The notes: generated by a model from the sequence alone, not told the origin. A DNA stretch of 64,000 nt from Nocardia wallacei (GCF_014466955.1 NZ_AP023396.1:1550001-1614000); one strand, 5' to 3'; shown: positions 42,212 through 52,155, numbered from the stretch's first letter. Translations and numbers: made by a program.

Positions 42212-43621
42212 TCAGGAATCGGTGTTGCCGGAGTCGCCCTGTTCCGGGTCCTCGCCTTTCTTCTCCGCCTCACGCTGTGCGCGCTCACGGGCCTCGGTCT
42301 CGGCCAGCTGGGCCAGCGGGTCGTCGAAAGCGTCGGTGCCACCGCCGATCACGCCGTCGATGAAGCCGGCCGGGTTGTCCAGATCCTCGGAGCTGGGCAG
42401 CAGGTCGGGGTGGGCCCAGATGGCGTCACGGGATTCGATTCCGGCGTCGGTGGTCAGGCGCTGCCACAGGGTGGCGGCCTCGCGCAGCTTGCGCGGCCGC
42501 AACTCCAGGCCGACCAGGGTGGCGAAGGTCTGCTCGGCCGGGCCGCCGGTGGCGCGGCGGCGGCGCAGTGTCTCGGCCAGCGCGCCCGCGCCGGGCAGCC
42601 GATCGCCGACCGCCTCGCTCACCACGACCTGCACCCAGCCCTCGATCAGCGCCAGCAGCGTCTCCAGCCGTTCCAGCGCGGCCTGCTGCTCCGGCGTGGT
42701 CTGCGGTTCGAACGTGCCCTGCGACAGCAACTCCTCCAGCTTCGAGGGGTCGGTCAGCGTCATCGGGTCGATGTTCTGGGCCGCCTCCTCGATCGCCGAG
42801 AAGTCCATCCGGATGCCGCGCGCGTAGTCCTCCACCGCGCCCAGCACCTGCTGGCGCAGCCACGGTACGTGCGCGAACAGCCGTTGATGCGCGGCCTCGC
42901 GGGCGGCGAGATAGACCAGGATCTCGCTCTCCGGCCGTTCCAGGCCCTTGCTGAATTCGGTGACGGCCGCGGGCAGCAGCGCCGCGGTGCCGGTCGGGCC
43001 CAGCGGCAGGCCGATGTCGGTGGAGGTCAGCACCTCCTTGGCCAGCTGACCCAGCGCCTGCCCGAGCTGCGAGCCGAACGCCAGGCCACCCATCTGGCCC
43101 AGCATGCCGATCATCGGCGCGGCGAACTCCTTGGCCTCCTCCGGCAGGGTGGCCGTCCACATGCCCGACACCTGCTGGGCCACCGGGTCGCACAGCCGCC
43201 GCCAGGTCGGCAGGGTCTCCTCGATCCAGTCGTTGGGCGTCCACGCCACCGTCTTCGAGGCGCCGGCGGGCAGCGTCGTGACCGGGTCCAGCCACAGCTC
43301 GGCCAGGTGGGCCGCGTCGGCTACGGCGCGCTGCGTGCCCGCGGACACCGGCTCGACGCTCGAGCCGAGCTGCTGGCGGGCCAGTCGCTTGGCGATGTCG
43401 TAGTTCACCGGACCGCCGGACTGCGCGCCCGGCTGCCCGATATTGGAGAACATCTGACCCAGCGAGGTCAGCATCTGCCCGAGCTGCGACGGATCGAATC
43501 CGCCCGCACCCGGACCTCCGATCCCGAACGGATTGTTCGCGCCGGAACCGGACTGATCGTCCCGCCGGTCGCGGTCGGGATCGTCATCGCGGTTCGAGAA
43601 TCCGAATGGCACGTCGCTCAT
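42212..43621 (-). CDS. zinc-dependent metalloprotease-like protein (Rv3195-like, DUF2342)
   Basis: A 469-residue protein with an N-terminal disordered, glycine-rich stretch (GIGGPGAGGFDPSQLGQML), then a large helical domain. ILVYLAAREAAHQRLFAHVP contains the EAAHQRL motif that marks this family as putative zinc hydrolases. The C-terminus is charged (REAEKKGEDPEQGDSG). The family is actinobacterial and sometimes called F420 biosynthesis-associated or coenzyme hydrolase; function is not settled. It is divergent from the PDZ/Lon protease gene with a 41-nt gap, and both stand next to each other in M. tuberculosis. Confidence 0.85.
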   Translation of the reverse strand: MSDVPFGFSNRDDDPDRDRRDDQSGSGANNPFGIGGPGAGGFDPSQLGQMLTSLGQMFSNIGQPGAQSGGPVNYDIAKRLARQQLGSSVEPVSAGTQRAVADAAHLAELWLDPVTTLPAGASKTVAWTPNDWIEETLPTWRRLCDPVAQQVSGMWTATLPEEAKEFAAPMIGMLGQMGGLAFGSQLGQALGQLAKEVLTSTDIGLPLGPTGTAALLPAAVTEFSKGLERPESEILVYLAAREAAHQRLFAHVPWLRQQVLGAVEDYARGIRMDFSAIEEAAQNIDPMTLTDPSKLEELLSQGTFEPQTTPEQQAALERLETLLALIEGWVQVVVSEAVGDRLPGAGALAETLRRRRATGGPAEQTFATLVGLELRPRKLREAATLWQRLTTDAGIESRDAIWAHPDLLPSSEDLDNPAGFIDGVIGGGTDAFDDPLAQLAETEARERAQREAEKKGEDPEQGDSGNTDS

Positions 43622-43662
43622 AACCCTCAGGCTACGCGGACGGCTCCACGGGAGCCGCTACT

Positions 43663-44697
43663 GTGTTGCGGGTGAATCGTCGGATCCTCACGCTGCTGGC
43701 TGCCCTGATTCCCGTCCTCGTGCTCGGTGTCGTCGGCAGCGCCGTCACGGTGCCGTTCGTCGCGCTGGGGCCCGGTCCCACGTTCAACACCCTCGGCGAT
43801 GTGGAGGGCAAACAGGTCGTCGACGTGCGGGGCGCGACAGTGGATCCGACGGCGGGCAACCTCAACATGACCACGGTGTCCGTTCGCGACGGGCTGAATA
43901 TTTTCGAGGCGTTCGTGTTGTGGGCCGACGGCCGCTACGGCTTGGTGCCGCGTTCGGAGGTGTACCCGCCGGGCGTGCCGCGTGACCAGATCGACAAATC
44001 CAACGAGCAGGACTTCAAGGACTCCGAGGACAACGCGGAGCTGGCGGCGCTGCACTACCTGAAGTACCCGACGACGGTCCGGCTGCGCACGGTCGCCGAG
44101 GACGGCCCGGCCAACGGCGTACTGCGCAAGGGCGACGTGCTGGTGAGCGTGGGCGGCAAGCCGGTCGCCACCGCCACCGACGTGGTGGACGCGGTCAAGG
44201 CGACCAAGCCCGACACCGTCGTGCCGATGGTGATCCGCCGCGACGGCGTCGAGCAGACCGTCGAGGTGAAGGTCGGTGCGCGGCCGGACGACAACTCCAA
44301 GGGCTACCTCGGCGTCACCCCCGAGGAGGTGCCGCAGGGCCCGCTGGACGTCACCTTCAACCTGGCCGATATCGGCGGCCCGTCCGCGGGCCTGATGTTC
44401 AGCCTGGCGCTGATCGACAAGCTGAGCCCCGGACAGCTCAACGGCGGCAAGTTCGTCGCCGGCACCGGCACCATCGACCCGACCGGCAAGGTCGGCCCGA
44501 TCGGCGGCATCCAGTACAAGATGATCGCCGCCCGCGAGGCCGGCGCCGAGACCTTCCTGGTCCCCGCCGACAACTGCAACGAGGCGCGCCAGCGCATCCC
44601 CGACGGCCTGAAACTGGTGAAAGTCGAAACCCTCACCGGCGCAGTGCAATCCCTCGGCGACCTGAACTCGGGACGCGACACCGTCAGCTGCGGGTAG
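43663..44697 (+). CDS. membrane-anchored PDZ domain and Lon-type (S16) serine protease
   Basis: A 344-residue protein with an N-terminal transmembrane anchor (LLAALIPVLVLGVVGSAVTV), a PDZ domain (GPANGVLRKGDVLVSVGGKP, residues about 145-200) and a C-terminal S16 Ser-Lys catalytic domain: DIGGPSAGLMFSLAL has the serine and GGIQYKMIAAREAGA the lysine. The active part faces outside the membrane. It is Rv3194c-like; targets are unknown. The GTG at 43663 or 43672 is used. It is divergent from the Rv3195-like gene. Confidence 0.92.
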   Translation: MLRVNRRILTLLAALIPVLVLGVVGSAVTVPFVALGPGPTFNTLGDVEGKQVVDVRGATVDPTAGNLNMTTVSVRDGLNIFEAFVLWADGRYGLVPRSEVYPPGVPRDQIDKSNEQDFKDSEDNAELAALHYLKYPTTVRLRTVAEDGPANGVLRKGDVLVSVGGKPVATATDVVDAVKATKPDTVVPMVIRRDGVEQTVEVKVGARPDDNSKGYLGVTPEEVPQGPLDVTFNLADIGGPSAGLMFSLALIDKLSPGQLNGGKFVAGTGTIDPTGKVGPIGGIQYKMIAAREAGAETFLVPADNCNEARQRIPDGLKLVKVETLTGAVQSLGDLNSGRDTVSCG

Positions 44698-44794
44698 CTC
44701 GCGGCCGCACCTTCCCACGCCCCGGCAGGCCGCGCATCGCCCGCCTGTCCTCGCCCGCATTGCCGTGCCTGTGTAGGTGCCCGCTCCTGACGCC

Positions 44795-44914
44795 GTGCCC
44801 GTGCCCGTGCCCGTGCCCGTGCTCGTGCTCGTGTCGGTGCCGGTGCCGGTGCCCGTGTCGGTGCGTGCGCCCGTGCCCGTGTCGGTGCATGTGCCCGTGC
44901 CCGTGTCGGTGTCT
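44795..44914. repeat. 20-copy hexamer repeat (GTGCCC family)
   Basis: About 20 in-phase hexamers, GTGCCC, GTGCTC, GTGTCG, GTGCCG. From about 44843 there is a 24-bp higher-order unit (GTGCCC-GTGTCG-GTGCxT-GxGCCC). It lies in the gap between two convergent genes; translation on plus gives Val-Pro repeats, on minus His-Gly/Arg repeats, but no start or homology supports coding. Confidence 0.9.
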
Positions 44915-44931
44915 GTCGCGTTCGCCGCGGG

Positions 44932-45537
44932 CTACTCCTCCGGCTCGTTCTCCAGGGTGTGGCGCAGGGCCTCGACCAAATTCGTGGCCAGGTTCGGAGC
45001 GGTGCGCAGGTCCAGGTCGGCGAACGGGTCGTCCTCGGCCTCGTCGGGACGGATCTGCAGCAGGCTCAGGGAGACGCCGTCGCGCAGCGTGCCGACGAAC
45101 AGACGGGCGTCGCGGCGTCCCGGATGGGCGACCGCGGCCTTGCGGCCCGCCCGGTCGGCGGCGTCGCGGTCGGCCAGCAGCGGGGCGATGGCATCGTCGA
45201 GGGTCTGCTCGGCGTCCGGCGGCAGCACCACGATCTGCTGCACCAGCACGCAGCCCGCCACCGCCGGTGGCCAGCTGGTGGTCGCGAGGAATTCGTCCAG
45301 CGCCATCGCGTCCCCGCGCAGGTCGTCCGGAAGCGGTTCCTGCGCAATGGGAGTCAGTTCCGCGCCGTCGGCGAGCTGATCCTCCAGCGTCGGCTCGGCC
45401 GCGACCAGGTCGGCCGTCGGCACCAGCGCGAACAGCTGCGGCGGGCGATCCCACCCCTCGCCGTCGGCGTACTCGGCCACTTCGCGGATGCAGCGGTACA
45501 GAGCGGTGGAGGGGTTCACGATGGTCACGGCCGACAC
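44932..45537 (-). CDS. PPA1309-family protein
   Basis: A 201-residue protein of a family kept beside UPF0182 and PDZ/S16 genes in actinobacteria. SAVTIVNPSTALYRCIREVA opens it, followed by DRPPQLFALVPTADLVAAEP, ALDEFLATTSWPPAVAGCVL and HTLENEPEE at the end. No signal peptide or motif. The GTG at 45537 or 45528 starts it, well inside a longer open frame whose extra N-terminal part is low-complexity. It is divergent from the UPF0182 gene; function unknown. Confidence 0.78.
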   Translation of the reverse strand: MSAVTIVNPSTALYRCIREVAEYADGEGWDRPPQLFALVPTADLVAAEPTLEDQLADGAELTPIAQEPLPDDLRGDAMALDEFLATTSWPPAVAGCVLVQQIVVLPPDAEQTLDDAIAPLLADRDAADRAGRKAAVAHPGRRDARLFVGTLRDGVSLSLLQIRPDEAEDDPFADLDLRTAPNLATNLVEALRHTLENEPEE

Positions 45538-45733
45538 CTTAGGGCCTGCCCGGACGGTCACCCGGACCGGGCACGATGCCCGCCGCGACGCACTCGGGCA
45601 GGGAGTGTGATCCGATCCGACCCGTTTTACGTAGAGTGGGGCGCGAGAGACGGTCCGCAGGGACCGCCGCAACATCGGACTGCGGTGCGCCGACCGGGAA
45701 GTCGCGCACCGCCGGACCTGGGAGAGTGGCATC

Positions 45734-48727
45734 GTGGGCATGCGCCCCCCGACAGGCTTACCTTCGCTGTCCCGTCGCAGCCGGGTGCTGCTGCTGACGG
45801 CCCTCGTGATCGCGGCGCTGCTGCTGGTCGGGCCACGGCTGGTCGACGCCTATACCAACTGGTTGTGGTTCGGCGAGCTGGGATTCCGTCGTGTCTACGC
45901 GACGGTACTGGTGACCCGCATCCTGCTGTTCCTGGTGGTGACGGTCGTGGTCGGCCTGATCATCTGGCTGGCGCTGCTGGCGGCCTACCGCACCCGTCCG
46001 GTGTTCGTCCCGGTCGCCGGTCCCAACGACCCGATCGCGCGCTATCGCACGACGGTCATGGGGCGGTTGCGGCTGTTCGGCATCGGCATTCCGGCGCTGG
46101 TCGGCCTGCTGTCCGGGCTGGTGGCCCAGTCGAACTGGGTGACGGTGCAGATGTTCCTGCACGGCGGCTCCTTCGGCATGAAAGATCCGCAGTTCGGCCT
46201 GGACGTCGGCTTCTACGCCTTCGATCTGCCGTTCTACAAGATGCTGCTGAACTGGCTGTTCGTCGCGACGGTGATCGCGTTCTTCGCGAATCTGGTGACG
46301 CACTACGTGTTCGGCGGCCTGCGGCTGTCCGGGCGTGAGGGCACCCTGACCCGCCCGGCCCGCATCCAGCTGGCGATCATCGCCGGAACCTTCGTGCTGC
46401 TCAAGGCCATCGCGTACTGGTTCGACCGCTACTCGATGCTGTCGAGCACGCGCAAGGAACCCACCTTCACCGGTGGTTCCTACACCGACATCAACGCCGT
46501 GCTGCCGGCCAAGCTGATCCTGATGTCCATCGCCATCATCTGCGCGATCGCCTTCTTCACCGGAATCGTGTTGAAGGACCTGCGGGTTCCGGCGATGGCG
46601 GCGGCGCTGCTGGTGCTGTCGTCCATTCTGATCGGCGCGGTGTGGCCGCTGATCGTGGAGCAGTTCGAGGTGCGCCCGAACGCGGCGACCAAGGAGTCGG
46701 CCTACATCGAGCGCAATATCGCCGCCACCCGGCAGGCGTACGGCCTCACCGACGACAAGGTCCAATACCAGGATTACAAGGGCACCCCGACCAAGGACCC
46801 CACCTCCATCCCCGCCGACCAGCAGACCATCAAGAACATCCGGCTGCTGGACCCGAACCTGTTGACCCAGACCTTCGTCCAGCGTCAGCAGCTGCAGAAC
46901 TTCTACGGCTTCCCCGATCCGCTGGACATCGACCGCTACACCGTCAACGGCGAGGTCCAGGACTACATCGTCGGCGCGCGAGAGCTGGTGCCGCAGAACC
47001 TGTCCGGCAACCAGACCGACTGGATCAACAAGCACACCGTCTACACCCACGGCAACGGTTTCGTCGCCGCGCCGGCCAACCGCGTCAACGTCGCCCCGCC
47101 GAAGGAGACGCAGCAGGCCGCGACCGGTTCGGCCGGGTCCAACACGGGCGGCTACGGCTACCCGGTGTTCAACATCGGCGACCAGTCCACGGTCAGCGAC
47201 CTGTTCACGCCGAAGGACAAGCAGGCGATCAAGGTCGACCAGCCGCGCATCTACTACGGCGAGATGATCGCCAAGTCCGATGCCGACTACGCGATCGTCG
47301 GGGGCAACGACCAGCCGCCACGCGAATACGACACCGGCACTTCGCAATACACCTACACCGGTTCGGGCGGCGTGCCGATCAGCAACTGGTTCAACCGCCT
47401 GGCCTTCGCCGCCAAGTACGCCGAGCGCAACATCCTGTTCTCGGGCGCGATCGGGTCGGATTCGAAGATCATCTACAACCGGAATCCGCGCGATCGGGTA
47501 CAGCAGGTGGCCCCGTGGCTGACCGCCGACGGCGACGTCTACCCGGCGGTCGTCAACGGCCGCATCCAGTGGATCGTCGACGCCTACACCACCCTCGACA
47601 ACTTCCCCTACGCCCAGCGCACCTCGCTGGAGGGCATCGAGGATTCGATCGATCAGAACACCGGGCGGATGCTGCCTCGCAAGGAGGTCAGCTACATCCG
47701 CAACTCGGTGAAGGCCACCGTGGACGCCTACGACGGCACGGTGAACCTGTACGAAGTGGACTCCAACGATCCGGTGCTGAAGGCATGGGAGGGGGTGTTC
47801 CCGAACGCGGTGCAGCCCAAGAGCGCCATCACCCCGGAGTTGCAGGCCCACTTCCGTTACCCGGAGGACCTGTTCAAGGTGCAGCGGGACATCCTGTCGC
47901 GCTACCACGTGAACGACCCGCGAGAGTTCTTCACCACCAACGCGTTCTGGTCGGTGCCCAGCGACCCGACCTCGGACACCCCGACCAACGCGCATCAGCC
48001 GCCGTACTACGTGCTGCTGGGCGATCCGCAGACGGGTAAGCCGCAGTTCAACCTGACCAGCGCGATGGTCGGATACAAGCGGCAGTTCCTGGCCGCCTAC
48101 ATCCAGGTGAATTCGGACCCGGAGAACTACGGCAAGTTCACGGTGCGCAAGCTGCCCACGGACTCCCAGACCCCCGGCCCGCAACAGGTGCAGACGTCCA
48201 TGACGACCGATGCCCGGGTGTCCAGTGATCGCACGGTGCTCACGGGTGGCAACACCAACAAGATCAAATACGGGAATCTGCTGACCCTGCCCGTCGGTGA
48301 CGGGGGCGTGCTCTATGTGGAGCCGTGGTATCTGGAGCGCAACGCCGGACCCAATGCCGCATCGTTCCCGCAGCTGGTGAAGGTTCTCGCCAGTTCCGGG
48401 GACAAGGTCGGCTACCAGGCCACGCTGGGCGACGCGCTCAACGACGTCCAGGAGGGTCTCGGCTCGACGGCGACCCAGCAACCGGGCCAGCAGGCGGTCA
48501 ACCCGCCCAGCGGGAACGGCACCGCGCCGCCCGCCAACCAGGGCACCCAGCCGCCGGTCACGCCACCCTCGACGGGGTCGGCCGGTAAGGACGCCGCGGT
48601 CAAGGAGATCAACGACGCGCTGAAGGGCGTGCAGGACGCGCAGAAGTCGGGCGATCTCGGCCGCCTGGGCCAGGCGCTGGAGACCTTGCAGAAGGCCGTC
48701 GACGATTACAACAAGGCCGGCGGATAG
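45734..48727 (+). CDS. UPF0182 large membrane protein (Rv3193c-like)
   Basis: A 997-residue protein with seven predicted N-terminal membrane helices, such as VLLLTALVIAALLLVGPRLV, LLFLVVTVVVGLIIWLALLA and AALLVLSSILIGAVWPLIVE, and a large extracytoplasmic domain starting AYGLTDDKVQYQDYKG. Repeated family features are NYRVQ-type loops and FPYAQRTSLEGIEDSID. The C-terminus has a Pro/Gly/Thr linker (about residues 915-960) and a short coiled coil (EINDALKGVQDAQKSGD). Function is not known. The GTG at 45734 and an ATG two codons later are both possible. Confidence 0.92.
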   Translation: MGMRPPTGLPSLSRRSRVLLLTALVIAALLLVGPRLVDAYTNWLWFGELGFRRVYATVLVTRILLFLVVTVVVGLIIWLALLAAYRTRPVFVPVAGPNDPIARYRTTVMGRLRLFGIGIPALVGLLSGLVAQSNWVTVQMFLHGGSFGMKDPQFGLDVGFYAFDLPFYKMLLNWLFVATVIAFFANLVTHYVFGGLRLSGREGTLTRPARIQLAIIAGTFVLLKAIAYWFDRYSMLSSTRKEPTFTGGSYTDINAVLPAKLILMSIAIICAIAFFTGIVLKDLRVPAMAAALLVLSSILIGAVWPLIVEQFEVRPNAATKESAYIERNIAATRQAYGLTDDKVQYQDYKGTPTKDPTSIPADQQTIKNIRLLDPNLLTQTFVQRQQLQNFYGFPDPLDIDRYTVNGEVQDYIVGARELVPQNLSGNQTDWINKHTVYTHGNGFVAAPANRVNVAPPKETQQAATGSAGSNTGGYGYPVFNIGDQSTVSDLFTPKDKQAIKVDQPRIYYGEMIAKSDADYAIVGGNDQPPREYDTGTSQYTYTGSGGVPISNWFNRLAFAAKYAERNILFSGAIGSDSKIIYNRNPRDRVQQVAPWLTADGDVYPAVVNGRIQWIVDAYTTLDNFPYAQRTSLEGIEDSIDQNTGRMLPRKEVSYIRNSVKATVDAYDGTVNLYEVDSNDPVLKAWEGVFPNAVQPKSAITPELQAHFRYPEDLFKVQRDILSRYHVNDPREFFTTNAFWSVPSDPTSDTPTNAHQPPYYVLLGDPQTGKPQFNLTSAMVGYKRQFLAAYIQVNSDPENYGKFTVRKLPTDSQTPGPQQVQTSMTTDARVSSDRTVLTGGNTNKIKYGNLLTLPVGDGGVLYVEPWYLERNAGPNAASFPQLVKVLASSGDKVGYQATLGDALNDVQEGLGSTATQQPGQQAVNPPSGNGTAPPANQGTQPPVTPPSTGSAGKDAAVKEINDALKGVQDAQKSGDLGRLGQALETLQKAVDDYNKAGG

Positions 48728-48743
48728 CGCGGCCGATACGCGA

Positions 48744-48777
48744 ACGGCGCCGCCATCGTCATTGATGGCGGCGCCGT
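48744..48777. terminator. bidirectional terminator between UPF0182 and rpf-like genes
   Basis: ACGGCGCCGCCATC (48744-48757) and GATGGCGGCGCCGT (48764-48777) form a perfect 14-bp stem with a 6-nt loop, extended by GATACG/CGTATC further out. It is followed by ATCGTTTC. It lies between two convergent genes. Confidence 0.92.
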
Positions 48778-48808
48778 ATCGTTTCTCCCGGTATGGAGAG
48801 CTTTCGCG

Positions 48809-49644
<836 letters not shown>

Positions 49645-49820
49645 TGTTCCAGATCACCCCGTGATTGTGTGCCAGTTCACGTTTCCACGCTCTTGCGCAG
49701 GGGACGCGCGTGTGCGCGAGAGCTCTTGCGGCGCTGTTGCCCGCCCGATCCCCGCTCGCCCTCTTTCCGACCGCCCATGATCATCTCGACCCACCCCGAA
49801 ACCCCCGCTGACCACACGAT

Positions 49821-49850
49821 TTGTATGTCCTCACCACCTGTGTGTAATGT
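49821..49850 (+). promoter_or_regulatory. promoter of initiator tRNA gene copy 1
   Basis: TTGTAT (49821-49826) and TAATGT (49845-49850) are spaced 18 bp and end 12 nt before the tRNA. Typical housekeeping -35/-10. Confidence 0.55.
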
Positions 49851-49862
49851 TGTGTTCACCGA

Positions 49863-49936
49863 CGCGGGGTGGAGCAGCTCGGTAGCTCGCTGGGCTCATA
49901 ACCCAGAGGTCGCAGGTTCAAATCCTGTCCCCGCTA
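49863..49936 (+). tRNA. initiator tRNA-Met (CAT), copy 1
   Basis: 74 nt without encoded CCA. Acceptor arm CGCGGGG/CCCCGCT has a mismatch at 1:72, anticodon CAT sits in CTGGGCTCATAACCCAG with three G-C pairs, and the T-arm is GCAGGTTCAAATCCTGT. A non-pairing first base and the three G-C pairs are initiator features. Followed by a 15-bp terminator. Confidence 0.95.
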
Positions 49937-49944
49937 CTAACGAG

Positions 49945-49977
49945 AACGGCCCCGGAACCACTGGTTCCGGGGCCGTT
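49945..49977 (+). terminator. intrinsic terminator of tRNA copy 1
   Basis: AACGGCCCCGGAACC (49945-49959) and GGTTCCGGGGCCGTT (49963-49977) are a perfect 15-bp stem with loop ACT, followed by TCTTTC. It ends the tRNA transcript. Confidence 0.92.
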
Positions 49978-50034
49978 TCTTTCGGTTCCGAGTCCTTCTC
50001 GCCGTAGGCCGTACGGGAGGGTGTGCGGGCCGGA

Positions 50035-50478
50035 TCAGGCCGGTTCGACGCTGAACACGGCGATTCGGTCGGCCGCTGCGGCGACTCCCTCCGGCGTCGC
50101 ATGCTCGGCCAGGCCCGTGGTGACGAAGCGCCGGCCTACGCTCGCCGGACTGGTTTCGACCAGCTCGCGCAGAAGCGGGCCGCGGTCGGTGACCGGCACC
50201 TCGACAAGGCGGGCTGTGGCAGCCTTGCGGCCTCGGGTCAGGGTGACCGTATCGGCCGCTCGTACGTTCGCCACCCAGGCGGCCTTGGGGAATGCCTGGA
50301 AAATGTAGCGGCCGCCGCTCAGTTCGTTCACCGCGATGGGGAAGGTGAGCTCCCGGCCCGTGCGTCGGCCGCGCACCGTGAGCAGTTGCATCGGGCCGAA
50401 GGCGAGGCCGGCTCGCTGCAGACCGGAAATGATCTTGTTGATGGTATTGACCCGGCGACGGTACCTGTCTGCGTTCAT
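50035..50478 (-). CDS. F420/deazaflavin-dependent nitroreductase-family protein (Ddn-like)
   Basis: A 147-residue split-barrel protein of the Ddn/DUF385 family. GPMQLLTVRGRRTGRELTFP and GGRYIFQAFPKAAWVANVRA match the F420-binding pattern of the family, which reduce quinones or nitro compounds. The ATG at 50478 lies next to the operators at 50493-50563. It is divergent from a MarR-family gene that likely controls it. It is between the two tRNA copies. Confidence 0.85.
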   Translation of the reverse strand: MNADRYRRRVNTINKIISGLQRAGLAFGPMQLLTVRGRRTGRELTFPIAVNELSGGRYIFQAFPKAAWVANVRAADTVTLTRGRKAATARLVEVPVTDRGPLLRELVETSPASVGRRFVTTGLAEHATPEGVAAAADRIAVFSVEPA

Positions 50479-50492
50479 GGAACCAGTGTAGA

Positions 50493-50563
50493 TCGTATGA
50501 TACGAGAAAGATATAGTATTGTTTACGTACTTTCTCGATCTGCCGTACGATACGGAAACCGTA
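50493..50563. promoter_or_regulatory. MarR operator cluster
   Basis: TCGTATGATACGA (50493-50505) and TACGGAAACCGTA (50551-50563) are near-perfect palindromes at the two ends of the divergent gap. GAGAAAG and CTTTCTC form a larger pair in the middle. The region is notably AT-rich. Confidence 0.6.
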
Positions 50564-50590
50564 TGAAGCGGTCGAGCCGAGGTGGTGACG

Positions 50591-51076
50591 ATGGGAACCG
50601 AGCGCACGGCGTCTCGGCGACAGCGGAAGTTGGCCGTCGAGGTCAAAGATGCGTTGCGCGAATTGAACATTCAGCTGTCGCTGCTCAACCGCCGGTTCGG
50701 CGGGCGAGTCGAATTGCGCGATGCCGACTGGACCTGCCTCGATCTGATCAACAGGCACGGGCCGATAACGCCCTCCGCGCTGTCCCGCCGGGTCGGCCTG
50801 CACCCGGCCACGCTCACCGGCATCCTCGACCGGTTGCAGAAGGGCGGCTGGATCGTGCGCGAACGCGATCCGGAGGCGGCCGATCGCCGGGCCGTCACCC
50901 TGCGAGCCGTGCGTGACCGCAACCCCGAACTCTACGAACTGTTTTCGGGCATGAACGGCCGGATGGACGAGCTGTGCCGCCATTACTCCGAGTCCGAACT
51001 GGAACTCATCGCCGATTTCCTGCGCCGCACCAGCGCCGCCGGCCAGGAATCCGCCGACGAACTCGCCGCCGATTGA
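50591..51076 (+). CDS. MarR-family transcriptional regulator
   Basis: A 161-residue winged-helix regulator: DLINRHGPITPSALSRRVGL, then HPATLTGILDRLQKGGWIVR (recognition helix and wing) and PEAADRRAVTLR, the DxR-R motif. The ATG at 50591 has GAGG in front. The stop codon (51074-51076) lies exactly at the junction where a remnant of the tRNA 3' end begins. Divergent from the Ddn-like gene, the likely target. Confidence 0.88.
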   Translation: MGTERTASRRQRKLAVEVKDALRELNIQLSLLNRRFGGRVELRDADWTCLDLINRHGPITPSALSRRVGLHPATLTGILDRLQKGGWIVRERDPEAADRRAVTLRAVRDRNPELYELFSGMNGRMDELCRHYSESELELIADFLRRTSAAGQESADELAAD

Positions 51077-51182
51077 GGTTCGAATCCTGTCCCCGATCGG
51101 TTGGCATCAGTGACGCCGCGCGCGGATACCAGTGCTCATGCTGCCCAGGCGTTTTGTGGAACACTGGCTCCGGGGCCGTTTC
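51076..51182 (+). pseudogene. tRNA-fMet 3'-end and terminator remnant
   Basis: AGGTTCGAATCCTGTCCCCG (51076-51095) is 19 of 20 identical to the T-arm and acceptor end of both intact initiator tRNAs. ACTGGCTCCGGGGCCGTTTC (51163-51182) is 19 of 20 identical to part of the terminator after copy 1 (49960-49979). No other tRNA part is intact, so this is a broken third copy. Confidence 0.85.
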
Positions 51183-51204
51183 GATCGTCGAGAAAGAGAG
51201 ATTC

Positions 51205-52155
51205 ATGGCCGATTTCGCGACACCGCAACGCCTCGCGCAACGCACCTCCGCCGCCGTCGACGCGGCCGTCGGAGCGGGGCGCGACCTCGGCCTCACCGTG
51301 ACCGACGCGACCGTGCTCCACGACCTGTTCTCGGTCGTGGTTCACCTGGCGCCGACTCCGGTCGTGGTTCGGGTTCCGACCGTCCTGCCGCCTTCGGAAA
51401 GTCTTGTTGCCCTGGCGCGTCGGCAGCGGGCGGAATTGGACGTGACGCGATGGCTCGCCGACCGGGGCACGCCGGTGATTCCGCCCAGCCCCCTCGTACC
51501 ACCGGAACCCGTTCAGCGCGAAGGGTTCTCGATGACCTTCTGGCAATTCGTCGAGGAGGATCGCGATCGAGAGCCCGACTATGTGGCCAACTCCGAAAGC
51601 GTTGCCGACCTGCACGCCGCGCTGCGCGCGTATCCGGGGCGGCTGTCCTTTCTCTCCGCGGCCGATCCGCAGTTCGTTGCGGACAGCCTCGTGCTGCTCG
51701 ACCGGCGCCCCGATCTCCTGGGCGCTACCGAGCTGGACCGCGCACGTCGCGAATGGCGGATTCTGGAGCCGCTGGTGCGCTCCCGCGCCGCATTCGAGGC
51801 GGCCTACCCGGGAATCGATCTCCAACCGATCCATGGCGACTCACCGACCGCGAACATCTTCGCCGGGGTGGACGGGGACCGCTACTCCGACTTCGAACTG
51901 GTCACACTCGGCCCTGTGGAGTGGGACCTGGCCGCTCTCGGATCGGTCCACGAATCCGCCTACAACGTCGGCGCGCGGCGCAACGGCACGCGGCTGTTGC
52001 GCGACGACGTCATGCGGTTCGTCAATGCCGTGGGCATGTTGCGAGTCATCGCCACCCTCACCCTCGTACCGCAACTGCCCGACCTCGCGACATACCTCGC
52101 GCCCGCGGTCGAGCAATGGCAAGCGATGCCGTTCGCCGGCGGCGCAGCCGAGTAA
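51205..52155 (+). CDS. aminoglycoside-phosphotransferase-like kinase
   Basis: A 316-residue protein of the APH/choline-kinase fold. LQPIHGDSPTANIFAG carries the catalytic HGDxxxxN, and SDFELVTLGPVEWDLAALG the metal-binding residue region. The N-lobe has TVTDATVLHDLFSVVVHLAP and VVVRVPT, the ATP-lysine strand being weak. No known drug target can be read; family members also phosphorylate small metabolites. ATG 51205 has a purine-rich AGAAAGAGAG upstream. It sits between the tRNA remnant and the second intact tRNA. Confidence 0.8.
   Translation: MADFATPQRLAQRTSAAVDAAVGAGRDLGLTVTDATVLHDLFSVVVHLAPTPVVVRVPTVLPPSESLVALARRQRAELDVTRWLADRGTPVIPPSPLVPPEPVQREGFSMTFWQFVEEDRDREPDYVANSESVADLHAALRAYPGRLSFLSAADPQFVADSLVLLDRRPDLLGATELDRARREWRILEPLVRSRAAFEAAYPGIDLQPIHGDSPTANIFAGVDGDRYSDFELVTLGPVEWDLAALGSVHESAYNVGARRNGTRLLRDDVMRFVNAVGMLRVIATLTLVPQLPDLATYLAPAVEQWQAMPFAGGAAE

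Noticed and set aside
44684..45454. Minus-strand frame with His-Gly repeats
   Set aside because: It is the hexamer array read in another frame and overlaps the PPA1309 gene; the His-rich stretch has no domain context.
45758..48481. 907-residue minus-strand frame
   Set aside because: Antisense of the UPF0182 gene, made of His/Arg/Gly/Val codon shadows; the plus frame has clear helices and family motifs.
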